Assembly (NCBI GenBank): GCA_013423325.1 | Contig: BLJB01000540.1 | Span: forward strand, 1-15,942 | Source of the DNA: Usnea hakonensis | Taxonomy: Eukaryota; Ascomycota; Lecanoromycetes; Lecanorales; Parmeliaceae | DNA: 15,942 nucleotides | Direction: 5' to 3' | Shown here: piece after piece, positions 8,267 through 15,870 of the stretch | How the letters are laid out: each line of letters opens with the position of its first letter | How positions within the stretch are numbered: the first letter of the stretch is position 1 | Program-made: the position numbers and the translations under genes | Notes under the pieces: model-generated | What the model saw: only the letters and a program-made list of their open reading frames with translations | Told to the model about the DNA's origin: nothing | Databases searched by the model: none

Positions 8267-8566
8267 CTACTCGTTATAATTATCGATATTAGTAGGTATA
8301 GGCTCTAAATTTGCCTGGCCCGGAAGTAGATTAGTCGCGGCGATTAATAGTAACTTTAGGTAGAATATATTATAAATTTTTATAGTTAGTAGGAGTTCTA
8401 AGCGGTATAATATTCCTACTTTAGCTATAACTCGGAAAGGCTTATATCTCTTATTATTAAGCTTCCTAGATAGGCGTATAGTAACGATATTCTTACTACT
8501 AAGGAAGACTATATCCCCTTCGTTAAACTTTATATCTTGACGTCTACGATTCGTACGTCTAGCCAT
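8267..8566 (-). pseudogene. Residual open frame: C-terminal integrase module of Pol (99 codons)
   Basis: This is the longest intact open stretch in the window, starting ATG and ending at a TAG just before the chromodomain. It is not a separate gene. It is an unbroken piece of Pol in the same frame as RT and integrase. The residues MARRTNRRRQDIKFNEGDIVFLSSKNI and SRKLNNKRYKPFRVIAKVG match the post-catalytic module of gypsy integrases (family: 'r...f..GD.V.l...ni......kL..k..GPf.v...vg'). They are followed by YNIFYLKLL (family: 'ih.vFhvslL'). The ATG is an internal Met that happens to follow a RIP stop. I expect no stable product. Confidence 0.9.
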
Positions 8567-9480
8567 AACTTCTTAGGCGTCTTTTATATTATAGCGTATA
8601 TACTCGAGTATATTTTGTATGCGGTCTATGATATCCTCCGCCTTTATCGAATCTAGGTGCTTCTTAGTGATCTCGTATATCGTCGTATCCGGGTAGAAGC
8701 TTATTCGGGGGTAGAATCCTCTATTAGCGAAGAATAGGGTTAGTCCTATAGACTTAGAGATAATATTATTATCTACGAACTTGGTAATTAGGAGCTATTC
8801 CGACTAGTCGTCTTATATATATAAATAGTATATACGAAGATAGCGTTCTAGATCCTGATTAGCTCGTTTAGTCTAGCTATCGGTCTTTAGGTGAAACGCC
8901 GTTAAGAGCTTTACTTATATATCTAGTTATTTATAGAAAGACTTCTATACTATAGCTACGAACTAGGGTCCTCTATCCGAAATAATAGATATAGGGAGAC
9001 TATATAAGCGGAAGATTTCTTAGACTAGTATTTAAATAGTAGCCTTAGAGGATATACTATAATTAACGTTAATAAAGGGGATATAGTATCGTTCCTTTAT
9101 TAGTTAATCGATAATAATATAAATTATATTATAGCCCCCTAACTCCGGAAGGCCTATAATAAAATTAATCGATATATCCTACTATCTCTTATAAGGGATT
9201 AGCAAAGGCTAAAGGAGACTATACTCGCGGTTACGTAGTACCTTAGCTCTTTAATACGCGTAATAATTGTCTATATAAGTAGTAATAGTAGATCTTATAC
9301 CTCGTTAGTAGTACTCCCTTTTAATTAGAGTATACGTACGCGTTACGCCTAGGTAACCGATAGCTGGTTAGTTATATATTTCCCGTATAAGCTCTATAAA
9401 GAAGTTATCGATGACCTATAATCGGTCCTTATAGTAGAGAACGCCGTCCGAGACCGAGTAGTTTAATAAAGAGATACCCT
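8567..9480 (-). pseudogene. Gypsy integrase relic, DDE and zinc site damaged
   Basis: Read on the minus strand, the N-terminal zinc module is visible as IGYLGVTRTYTLIKREYY and TYIDNYYAY (about 9230-9370). Its His and both Cys positions are now Tyr (family: 'GH.G..kT...i...yyW..m...i..yv..C..C'). The core shows DISINFIIGLPE, where the first catalytic Asp is Asn (9164-9166). SDRGP*F follows with its Asp kept (8975-8977), and then LKTDS*TKRANQ, where the catalytic Glu is Lys (8867-8869). FFANRGFYPR and a coiled charged stretch come before the GD.V module. Two of three catalytic residues and three readable zinc ligands are lost, all by G-to-A or C-to-T. Confidence 0.9.
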
Positions 9481-9789
9481 TATACTTAGTTTTCTAGTCT
9501 ATAATAGTTTCCCTAAGTTCGGAGTACTCTTTATCTTCCATATTTACCTAAAGGATACGGTAATAAATCGGGTTATCGATATTCTAGATAGTAATATCTA
9601 TCCCGTCTAACTCTAGTCGTTCGGGGGTCAGGATTACCTAGTATTAATATCGAGTACGATCATTATTTAGATTAGTAGGTTTGGAACCGGGTATCCTCGT
9701 TAAGGTATCTACGTTACTATTCTAGGGGCCTAGCCTATAGATAATCTTAATATTAAATTTAGAAAGTATATCGAGGTATCTAGTTTAAC

Positions 9790-10130
9790 GACGGCTTAAG
9801 TCTCGCCCTTCTATAAAGTATATAAGGCCTTTATAGTCTATGAAAATTCGTATAGGGAGATTAGTATATTCTAATTTAGGCCTCTAATACTCTAAATAGT
9901 AGATTATAGCTAGTAATTCCTTATTATAAATCTAGTAATTATACTCCGTAGGGGTTAGATTCTTACTATAGTAAGCTACCGGGTATAGTACTTCGTCGTC
10001 GTTATACTAGGAAAGAACTCTACCGTTAATATAATTAGAGGAGTCTATCTCGAGTATGGCTTCCCTTATTATATCGAAATATCTAAGTACTAGGGTATAA
10101 GTAAGGAGGTCTTTTATAGCTTTAAAAGCC
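9790..10130 (-). pseudogene. Gypsy RNase H relic, acidic residues retained
   Basis: The Pol frame gives EIDSSNYINGRVLS*YNDD (family: 'e.DaS..aiGavLsQ.d'), then YPVAYYSKNLTPTEYNY*IYNKELLAI (family: 'hPvay.Sr.lt..E.nY...dkElLAiv'), then IRIFIDYKGLIYF (family: '...TDHk.L.yf'). The three acidic positions are still Asp (10043-10045), Glu (9917-9919) and Asp (9836-9838). The DH pair has become DY. Stops at the Gln/Trp positions still make the protein untranslatable. RNase H would degrade RNA in the RNA-DNA hybrid during reverse transcription. Confidence 0.9.
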
Positions 10131-10329
10131 TTCTAGTAAGCTTCGGACTATATAAATATAACGTCCTTTCGTATAAGTAATACTATAGGGCGTATAATCC
10201 TAGAGAAATCCTTTATAAAGCGGCGATAGAAGTTATAGAAGCCTATAAAAGCCTAAATCTCCTTTAGATTACGCGGTCTTTACTAATCAAGTACTACGTT
10301 AATCTTATCCGGGTTAATACGAAGGCCGT

Positions 10330-10990
10330 CTATTAATACTAGGAGTCCTAAAAACTTAGTCTCTTATATATAGAATTCGTATTTAAGGATATCGGCCTAG
10401 AGGCTAGCTTTACGTAGTTTCTATAGAACTATATAGATATATTTAATATACTCGTCTTTTATCTTACTATAAATAAGAATATCGTTAAGATAGACCTAGT
10501 AGAAGACGTTAAGGTATTTAAGGAAGATATTATTTATATACTACTAATATAAGGCGGGTCTATTAGTAAGACTAAAAGGAAGTATACGATACTTATAGGC
10601 TTTAAGAGATATGACGAATATAGTATAGTCTTCGCTCTCGGGATCTATACGGAGCTTGTTAAATATAGCTATAATATCGAGGCGGGTAAGATATTTATAT
10701 CTATAGATTCGTACGAGAATCTCGTCTATTAACGGGATAGGGTATCGGTTCCTTTTAGTGATTGTATTTAGCTTGCGATAATCTACGTAGAAGCGGAGTC
10801 CTCTATTTGGTTTTTTAGCGAATAGTATAGGGGAGGTATATAGAGCCTTACTTAAAATAATAAATCCTTTCTTTAGATTTTCTTCTAGGTACTTCTTTAC
10901 CTGTTCTAATTTGTAATTAGATATAGGGTAGATACGGCTCTAGAGTATCTTCGACTTATCTAAATTATCTATAAACTCGAGCTTATAATT
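10330..10990 (-). pseudogene. Gypsy reverse transcriptase relic, YLDD changed to YLND
   Basis: On the minus strand the frame reads YPISNYKLEQVKKYLEEN, then KGFIILSKALYTSPILFAKK, then GLRFYVDYRKLNTITKRNRYP. Next come LTRLDIIAIFNKLRI, LPFSLTNRPALY and VYLNDILIYSK at 10463-10495. These are the standard Ty3/gypsy RT blocks. The first Asp of the catalytic pair is Asn (10484-10486, GAC to AAC in a TpG context), while the Asp in block LDI is kept. RT copies the RNA genome into DNA. This copy cannot. The family assignment is certain. Confidence 0.95.
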
Positions 10991-11539
10991 ATATAATCGA
11001 TAGGGAGGTAACTCGTCTACTTTATCCCTGTTAAATATGTCTATATAATCTTGATACTTGTTAGGTACGAGTTATTTAATCTGGGAGAAGTCTAAGTCCT
11101 TAGTAATATTAATCGCCGCTATATTAGATCTATAGTACTCCTTATACTTTCTTCCGGAGCTATATATATACCTTATATTATATTTAATCGTTAAGGCCGG
11201 AATAGCGTATTTTAGTATAGAGACGTCCTTCCCTATAATTATTAAGGTAAATAACCTATACTCTTATTTCCTTACGTAGTAATAAAACGTAGCGGCGTTA
11301 ATCTTATAAATATCTAAGTTATCCTTTAGCTACCTTAGAGTAGGCGGCCCCTATATCCTTAGCTTGGAGGAGGAAGTAAGGGGAGCTTCTAGGGAGGCGT
11401 TTTTAGAGGAAGAAGGCGCTTTAGGAGACTTCTAGAGTAGAAGCGGGTTAATAGAAGTCGATAACGAGGGCGTATTAAGCGCCTTCTAAAGTAGGGTCGA
11501 GTTAATAGGCGTTTAGTTAACGGCGGTAATAGTAAGAAT

Positions 11540-11950
11540 AGAAGGTATTTCGATAAATTATAAGTCTCTATCTTTTAATACCGCGTTACCCTCGTATTTA
11601 TATCGACCCGGTACGAATAATAGCTTATCCCGAAGTATATTAAGTATAACTCTATACTTGTTTATTTAAGGTTTACCTAGTATTATATCGTATTATAGAG
11701 GCGCGATTAGTATAGGATATAAGCTCTCTCGATAACTACTAATAATTAATATAGGGAGTATAAAATAAGTAATTAGCTTCTTCGATAATTAGCCGTTATA
11801 ACCCCTAAGCGGTTTTAATATAGAGAGTAGGATTAGTTTAATCTAAAGCTTCTCGTAAATCTTAGGTATAAGGGCTTTATTAATTACTATATAAGCCCTA
11901 GTATAACTATAATTGACTAGGGAGTCTTCTAATATATACTTTCGATTACC
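11540..11950 (-). pseudogene. Gypsy aspartic protease relic
   Basis: In the Pol frame, EDSLVNYSYTRAYIV is the protease active-site region (family: '...aLiDsGas..fi'). The catalytic Asp is now Asn (11912-11914) and the Gly/Cys positions are Ser/Tyr. About 90 codons later YDIILGKP*INKY is the second conserved block (family: '.diiLG.pWl....p.id'). This spacing and order fit a retroviral-type protease upstream of RT. It would have processed Gag and Gag-Pol. The linker to RT (11000-11540) shows no clear motif and is rich in Glu/Ser/Arg-type codons around 11340-11500. Confidence 0.8.
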
Positions 11951-12025
11951 TAATTCGAGAGTACTCGTAGCCCTAAATATACGGCGTGCTAGGGGGTCCC
12001 TTACGGTCTCCGCTAGATATACTTT

Positions 12026-12064
12026 ACCTCTTACCGTAATTTTAGAAGAGGTTACTCGTTTCCC
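12026..12064 (-). promoter_or_regulatory. Candidate -1 programmed frameshift site between gag and pol
   Basis: On the minus strand the slippery heptamer GGGAAAC (12058-12064) is in the exact gag phase, as ..G GGA AAC GAG TAA. The gag stop follows one codon later (12052-12054). A 5-nt spacer (GAGTA) leads to ACCTCTT (12046-12052), which pairs perfectly with AAGAGGT (12026-12032) around a 13-nt loop. Slipping back one base enters the frame in which all Pol domains are read. X XXY YYZ heptamers with a downstream stem are an established retroviral and retrotransposon device. Function here is inferred. Confidence 0.8.
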
Positions 12065-13212
12065 GAATCTATAGTAGAGTAGGCGTTATCGTTACTAGAA
12101 TCCTCCTCTCTTATAACGAGACGAATATTAACGCCTATACTACCGGCCTTCTTTAGGTAAGGGTAGTTAGGCTTCTTATAGCTAGGCTCGCTATAGTAGA
12201 AGTAAATAACCTCGTTATTATCCTTAGGCTTTTTAACGAAGATAGAAGTTTCTACGCGTTTAAATAGCGTTTTTTTCGTACTATACGACTTCCTAATATC
12301 CTTATTAGGCTTAAAACGTTTTAATTTCTCAATATCGTTTCGGCGATAAATTATATGATCGGTATCCTCCTACTAAATATAATATACGCGGATTTCCTTA
12401 AGAGGCGTCTAATAGCTTATTATATAATCCCTAAGGGTATTTATTAATCTAGGGGAGAGACGATTATAGATATCTCGTTATAAGTCGTCCTCGTCTAAAC
12501 TAGCTATATTACCGAGTCTAGAGAATTCGGTATAGAAGTCTCGGAATAGTAGTGATCCTATAAGGAAGCTATTATATTCGAATTTGGTCTTCGTAGTACG
12601 ATTTATATTCTTATAGGCTAATATAAGATACTTAAGAAGATCGTCTATAGATATATAGAAATTAGGATAACTCTAACGGCTTCGGTTTAATATAAATATA
12701 GCTACTTTACCTCCTAGGCGAGATAGAACGTAAGCTAACTCGGCTAAGCCGGTAGTATAGTAATCCTCGTTTATTATAAGCTTGCGTTCGATTTAATATA
12801 CTTATTCCTCCTAGGTAGGATCGATTCCGTTTGTGAATATAAGAGGGTCTAGTAATTTTCTAGTAAGGCGTTTCTCCTTTAGGGCGGTAATAGGAGTCTC
12901 TTTATACTCTTTCTTAGATTAAGATCTACTAGGTTTAGTCTTCTTAGCCTCTTTTAACTTGTCCTATAATAGTTTATAACCCTTTACTACTTCGAAGAAG
13001 ATATCCCTATCCGATCGGATCTTATCGATATACTCTAATAGCTTTTAGGGGTTATCTGAGGCCTAGGACTAGAGCTATTTAATAGATACTATAGTCTATA
13101 GACTTATAGTAATCGTATTATCGTCTATAGAGATTAGGACGTATAATATTCGTCGATTTGCGACCTCTTTTATTATACGTTCGAGTTTCCGATCTATCTC
13201 GGTTTTTGTTAT
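12052..13212 (-). pseudogene. Chromovirus Gag relic
   Basis: Gag is read on the minus strand in one frame from a probable mutated start (ATG to ATA at 13210-13212, then TKTEIDRKLERIIKE) to TAA at 12052-12054, about 386 codons. A Lys-rich segment precedes the capsid-like part: LLKYLILAYKNI, FEYNSFLIGSLLFRDFYTEFSRLG, and then RDIYNRLSPRLINTLRDYI. These resemble the retrotransposon Gag pattern 'F...F..l......l...l..kL.p.l...l'. A zinc knuckle of correct spacing follows at 12163-12204. Several TAG/TAA stops replace Trp/Gln. Gag would form the virus-like particle. The start assignment is an inference. Confidence 0.85.
12163..12204 (-). other. Gag CCHC zinc knuckle with all four ligands turned to Tyr
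   Basis: The 14 codons read YFYYSEPSYKKPNY. Positions 1, 4, 9 and 14 match C-X2-C-X4-H-X4-C exactly, but each is Tyr. TGY to TAY and CAY to TAY are RIP transitions. Nucleic-acid binding would be lost. Confidence 0.88.
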
Positions 13213-13853
13213 ATTAATATAGTGAAGAAAGAAAGAGAAGGGGGAGAAGAAAAATAGAAAAAAATAAAAGTATTAAAAAGTAGGTATTAAGAGATAAGTT
13301 TGTAATAAATATCTTAATATAATCGTATATTTACCGAATTATAAGCCCTAAATACTTAATATACTATAATACGAGTACTTTCGAATACCGTTTACTTAAT
13401 AGGGGGGTTTGTTATAACGTCGTCGCCGCGGAGTAAGGCGGAGTACGTACTCCTACGGCCTCTTAGGTAGATATAATGAATTTGGTAAAAAAATGAGTAT
13501 AAAGTCGTTCTTTTCTAGGGAATAACCGGAGGTTTTTTGATAGTATTTTAGCGTCTTCTTTACAATTCGTAAGCCGTACGAATAATACGAGTTTTCTTTA
13601 TCTTTGTACTATATAAAGGATTAAGCTTGTTTATCTCTTAGGCCTTCTAAGTCCGAATTACTAGCACTATCAACGTGTCTTATATATAGTGCGTTCTATA
13701 AGACGATTTAATATGCCTATTTAGTAAGGCCTATCTAGGGATACGAAGTCTTTCCTATTAATAAAGAAGAAAAAAACCGAGCTCCTATAAGCTAAATTTT
13801 TTAATTCGTAAGCTATAAACTACGAATATAATAAGGGGGCGACCTAGTTATAG
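13213..13853 (-). other. Chromovirus 5' leader
   Basis: About 640 bp between the LTR and the gag start, with no domain recognised. RIP is uneven: CpA/TpG survive around 13470-13700. A long leader is common in these elements and could hold packaging or translation signals, but none can be shown here. Confidence 0.6.
13842..13851 (-). other. Candidate self-priming primer-binding site
   Basis: Two bases inside the 5' LTR end, the minus strand reads ATAACTAGGT. This is the perfect complement of ACCTAGTTAT within the LTR itself (minus strand, 13901-13910, and 7201-7210 in the other LTR). I saw no clear TGG-starting tRNA match. Tf1-type chromoviruses prime from their own transcript's 5' end, and this arrangement fits. 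Confidence 0.65.
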
Positions 13854-14035
13854 TGTTAGGACCGGTACAGAGGTAATATTATATAGGTATATTGAATAAG
13901 ATAACTAGGTGAGGAGCCTATGTATAGGAAGGAAGAAGACATAAATATGTAGAGAGCCAGGGCGCCAAGCCACTAGTCCCGATTAGGCACCGGCCTTGAT
14001 AACCATGTGTTGAGAGGTAGGGACCGCTCGTGACA
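13854..14035 (-). repeat. 5' LTR (182 bp)
   Basis: This is the promoter-bearing LTR in the element's own orientation. It is the same length as the 7154-7335 copy. It carries the mutated state at 13857, 13880, 13883 and 13925. On the minus strand CTTGGCGCC (13961-13969) is followed by CATATTTATG (TATA-like) and then ACCTAGTTAT about 40 nt further on, a plausible transcription start. Confidence 0.96.
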
Positions 14036-14040
14036 ATCTA
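14036..14040. repeat. Target-site duplication ATCTA (right)
   Basis: Identical to 7149-7153 and adjacent to the LTR end. Confidence 0.93.
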
Positions 14041-14160
14041 GGGGTTCGCCCTTAGGTTTCTTCGACGCCTAGCTCTACTAGTTTAGCGTTATAGTTACCC
14101 TTATTNNTTACCCTTATTAGCTTATATTAAGTAGCTAGTATAGGCGTATAAAACAATCAA
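14041..14160. other. Right flank of the gypsy insertion, with a 2-base assembly gap
   Basis: This moderately mutated sequence keeps CpG and continues the interrupted repeat left of 7154. NN at 14106-14107 lies between two copies of TTACCCTTATT (14095-14105 and 14108-14118). No gene is recognised. Confidence 0.6.
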
Positions 14161-15097
14161 TTAATCAATATAAATTTATTTATAAATAAAATATTTTAAG
14201 GAGTAACTATATTATTACTTTTAATTTAAAATATTAATATTTTTTTAAATACCTCTTTTAGTAATTATAAATAATTAATAAGATTAGAATAATAAGGAAT
14301 ATCTAAAAATCTTAAAATATTATATTTATTTAAAGATGTTTAGAAGGCTTTTTAAAACTTATTATAATATATTCTATTTTTATCTTTTAAGGTAGAGAAG
14401 TTATAAAGTTTATTTTTTAAAATATTATTAAGATATTTATCTTTATTATTAAAAAGAGATATATTTTATAATTCTTTATATTTATCTAATTAGATAACTA
14501 AAGGGGCTATTTAATAATTTAATAAATATTAAAAAGATTTTAGAAAAAGAAAAAAAAAAAGTAGTAGAGAAATAATTTTACTTTTTTAAATTTATAATAA
14601 AAAATATAATTAATTATTAGAAGATAATTAATTTTTTTTTAAATTAAATATTAAGATAATAAAATTTTCTCTTTTTAATATATTAAATATAGGGCTTTTA
14701 TATAATTATTTATTAATTAATTTAATTAATTTAATATATTTAAATATTTTAAAAATATATATTAAAAAAGATATTACTCTATTTATAAAATTATTATATT
14801 GTTATTAAATAAATAATATAGCTATAATTGTATCTTCGTAAGATAATTTCTTTTACATTATTAATAATATAACTCTTTTATCGATTACTCTTTTATCGAT
14901 TACTCTTTTATCTAATAATATTATATTATTTAAATATACTAGTAATACTCTATATTATTTAGAATATATTTAATATATTATTATTAGGCTATTAATCTAT
15001 AAATATTCTCTTTTAGATTCTTTTAGCTCGTCTAAAGTCTCAAGTAGAATAGTAATAAAATTATTAATATTATATAATTAATAGATTAATTAAATAA
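14161..15097 (-). pseudogene. Very AT-rich, coding-like relic on the minus strand, family unknown
   Basis: On the minus strand several stretches read as protein with stops mainly of RIP type. One example is ISLFNNKDKYLNNILKN, then YYNKF*KAFQTSLNKYNILRFLDIP, at about 14280-14460. Another stretch, TILLETLDELKESKREYL, lies near 15000-15050. The base composition makes spurious coding-like runs easy, and I recognise no family. Poly-A-rich tracts (14549-14561) and T-runs (14632-14640) are part of the general AT richness. Confidence 0.3.
14872..14912. repeat. 15-bp minisatellite
   Basis: The unit ACTCTTTTATCGATT is repeated twice exactly and a third time in part (14872-14886, 14887-14901, 14902-14912). 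Confidence 0.85.
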
Positions 15098-15289
15098 TAT
15101 TAGAACTATAACTAGATTAAATTAATAATAGTATATAACTAGGATTTAATTAATAAGGAGATAAAATCTATATATAGATATAAAAAAGATATATAAATAG
15201 AGAGATACTAAGGCGCTAAACCCGAATAGAAAGAAGATTACGTGTCTCCCTTAGCCCTACAAGTAGTTATACTCGTTATACTCGTAATA
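15098..15289 (-). repeat. Gypsy-type LTR on the minus strand, related to 5987-6170
   Basis: Read on the minus strand it begins TATTACGAG (from TGTCACGAG), carries TTTAGCGCCTTAG (core 15209-15219) and ends GTTCTAATA. It aligns along its whole length with the LTR at 5987-6170, differing chiefly by C/T and G/A plus a short internal duplication near its start (TATAACGAG-like, twice). It keeps more CpG and CpA than that copy. No polypurine tract precedes it and no target duplication is evident, so it may be a 5' LTR or a broken remnant. Confidence 0.75.
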
Positions 15290-15870
15290 ACTAGCTATAT
15301 TTAGATTCTTATTACTATCTAGAAAATTAATTATAATTATCTCTATTATTAATAATATATAATTATTACTAATTTAATTATAATACTATTACGATATTTC
15401 TTCTATTATATCTAGAAGCGTATACCTACTATTTATATTTAGACTTATTAAGATCTTTTAGAAATAAATTTACTATTATATTATTTCTAGACTTTTTAAT
15501 ATCTCTCTAAAGCTCTAAATTAATATTATTATAAATAATATCTAATTAATTTATTATAATAGTTATCTCTATATTTTTAGCTAATTTAAGGATTTTCTAG
15601 ATATACTTTTAAAGTTCTCGATAAGAGTTTATATCCCTTAGGAAATATCGTTCTCGAAGTATAATATTAATAATAATATTTAATAATTTTTTAAATTAGT
15701 CGACTAATAGTATAGATTACTTATTAATACTATTATCTAGTACTATAAGTCTTTTTTTAGTAGTTAATATTTTAGTAATCTATTATTCGAGTATTATTCT
15801 ATATAAGCTTATTTATAGATTTTTCTAGACTATCTTTACTTCTTTTATTATAGTAATATCCTTTATATAA
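15290..15870 (-). pseudogene. Possible Gag-like relic upstream of the minus-strand LTR
   Basis: The minus strand from about 15800 to 15410 reads as a polypeptide with RIP-type stops. Segments include FKKLLNIIINIILRERYFLRDINSYREL, LKLAKNIEITIIINQLDIIYNNINLEL, and then IVNLFLKDLNKSKYK. The pattern of a helical repeat with 'yr.l..y..kil..a......i...di.y..l...lr..i......l..fl..l' recalls retrotransposon Gag capsid regions. I cannot confirm it by eye, and it does not match the Gag of the full-length element. It lies upstream of an LTR in the same orientation, which is odd for a complete element. Confidence 0.35.

Larger units (their letters stand above)
8000..12064 (-). pseudogene. Chromovirus Pol polyprotein relic (PR-RT-RNase H-IN-chromodomain)
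   Basis: Pol is read on the minus strand in a single frame from the slippery heptamer at 12064 to a TAA at about 8000, roughly 1,350 codons, a normal size for a gypsy Pol. Domains in order are protease (11540-11950), reverse transcriptase (10330-10990), RNase H (9790-10130), integrase (8560-9480), post-integrase module and chromodomain (8090-8266). In-frame TAG/TAA codons are frequent and stand mostly where Trp or Gln is conserved. Active-site substitutions are described under each domain. There is no sign of an indel, which argues that RIP and not ordinary decay killed the gene. The exact C-terminus is uncertain. Confidence 0.93.
7154..14035 (-). mobile_element. Full-length Ty3/gypsy chromovirus, RIP-inactivated, minus orientation
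   Basis: The element is 6,882 bp, bounded by two 182-bp LTRs that begin TGTYA and end TGACA on the plus strand, and flanked by ATCTA on both sides. Read on the minus strand the order is LTR, primer-binding site, leader, Gag with zinc knuckle, a -1 frame change, PR, RT, RNase H, integrase, chromodomain, 3' UTR, polypurine tract, LTR. RT-RNase H before integrase, plus a chromodomain, defines a Ty3/gypsy chromovirus. Gag stays in one frame and Pol in one frame over about 4 kb, so damage is almost purely substitutional, as expected for RIP. Most Trp and Gln codons have become stops. It could only move with proteins supplied by another copy. Confidence 0.96.

Noticed and set aside
8267..8566. A stand-alone 99-residue basic protein gene
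   Set aside because: It is in the same frame as the Pol domains on either side and matches the integrase C-terminal module. Its ATG and stop are accidents of RIP.
13841..13853. tRNA-primed binding site read as TAGGTCGCCCCC (TGG altered by RIP)
   Set aside because: It does not begin at the LTR edge and would imply an unusual discriminator base. The self-complement to the LTR is a better explanation, though not proven.
14095..14118. TTACCC units as telomere-like repeats
   Set aside because: Only two units lie around an N gap, with TTATT between them. This is not a TTAGGG/CCCTAA array.
14872..14912. CRISPR-like array
   Set aside because: There are only three short head-to-tail units without spacers. 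It is a minisatellite in a eukaryotic repeat region.
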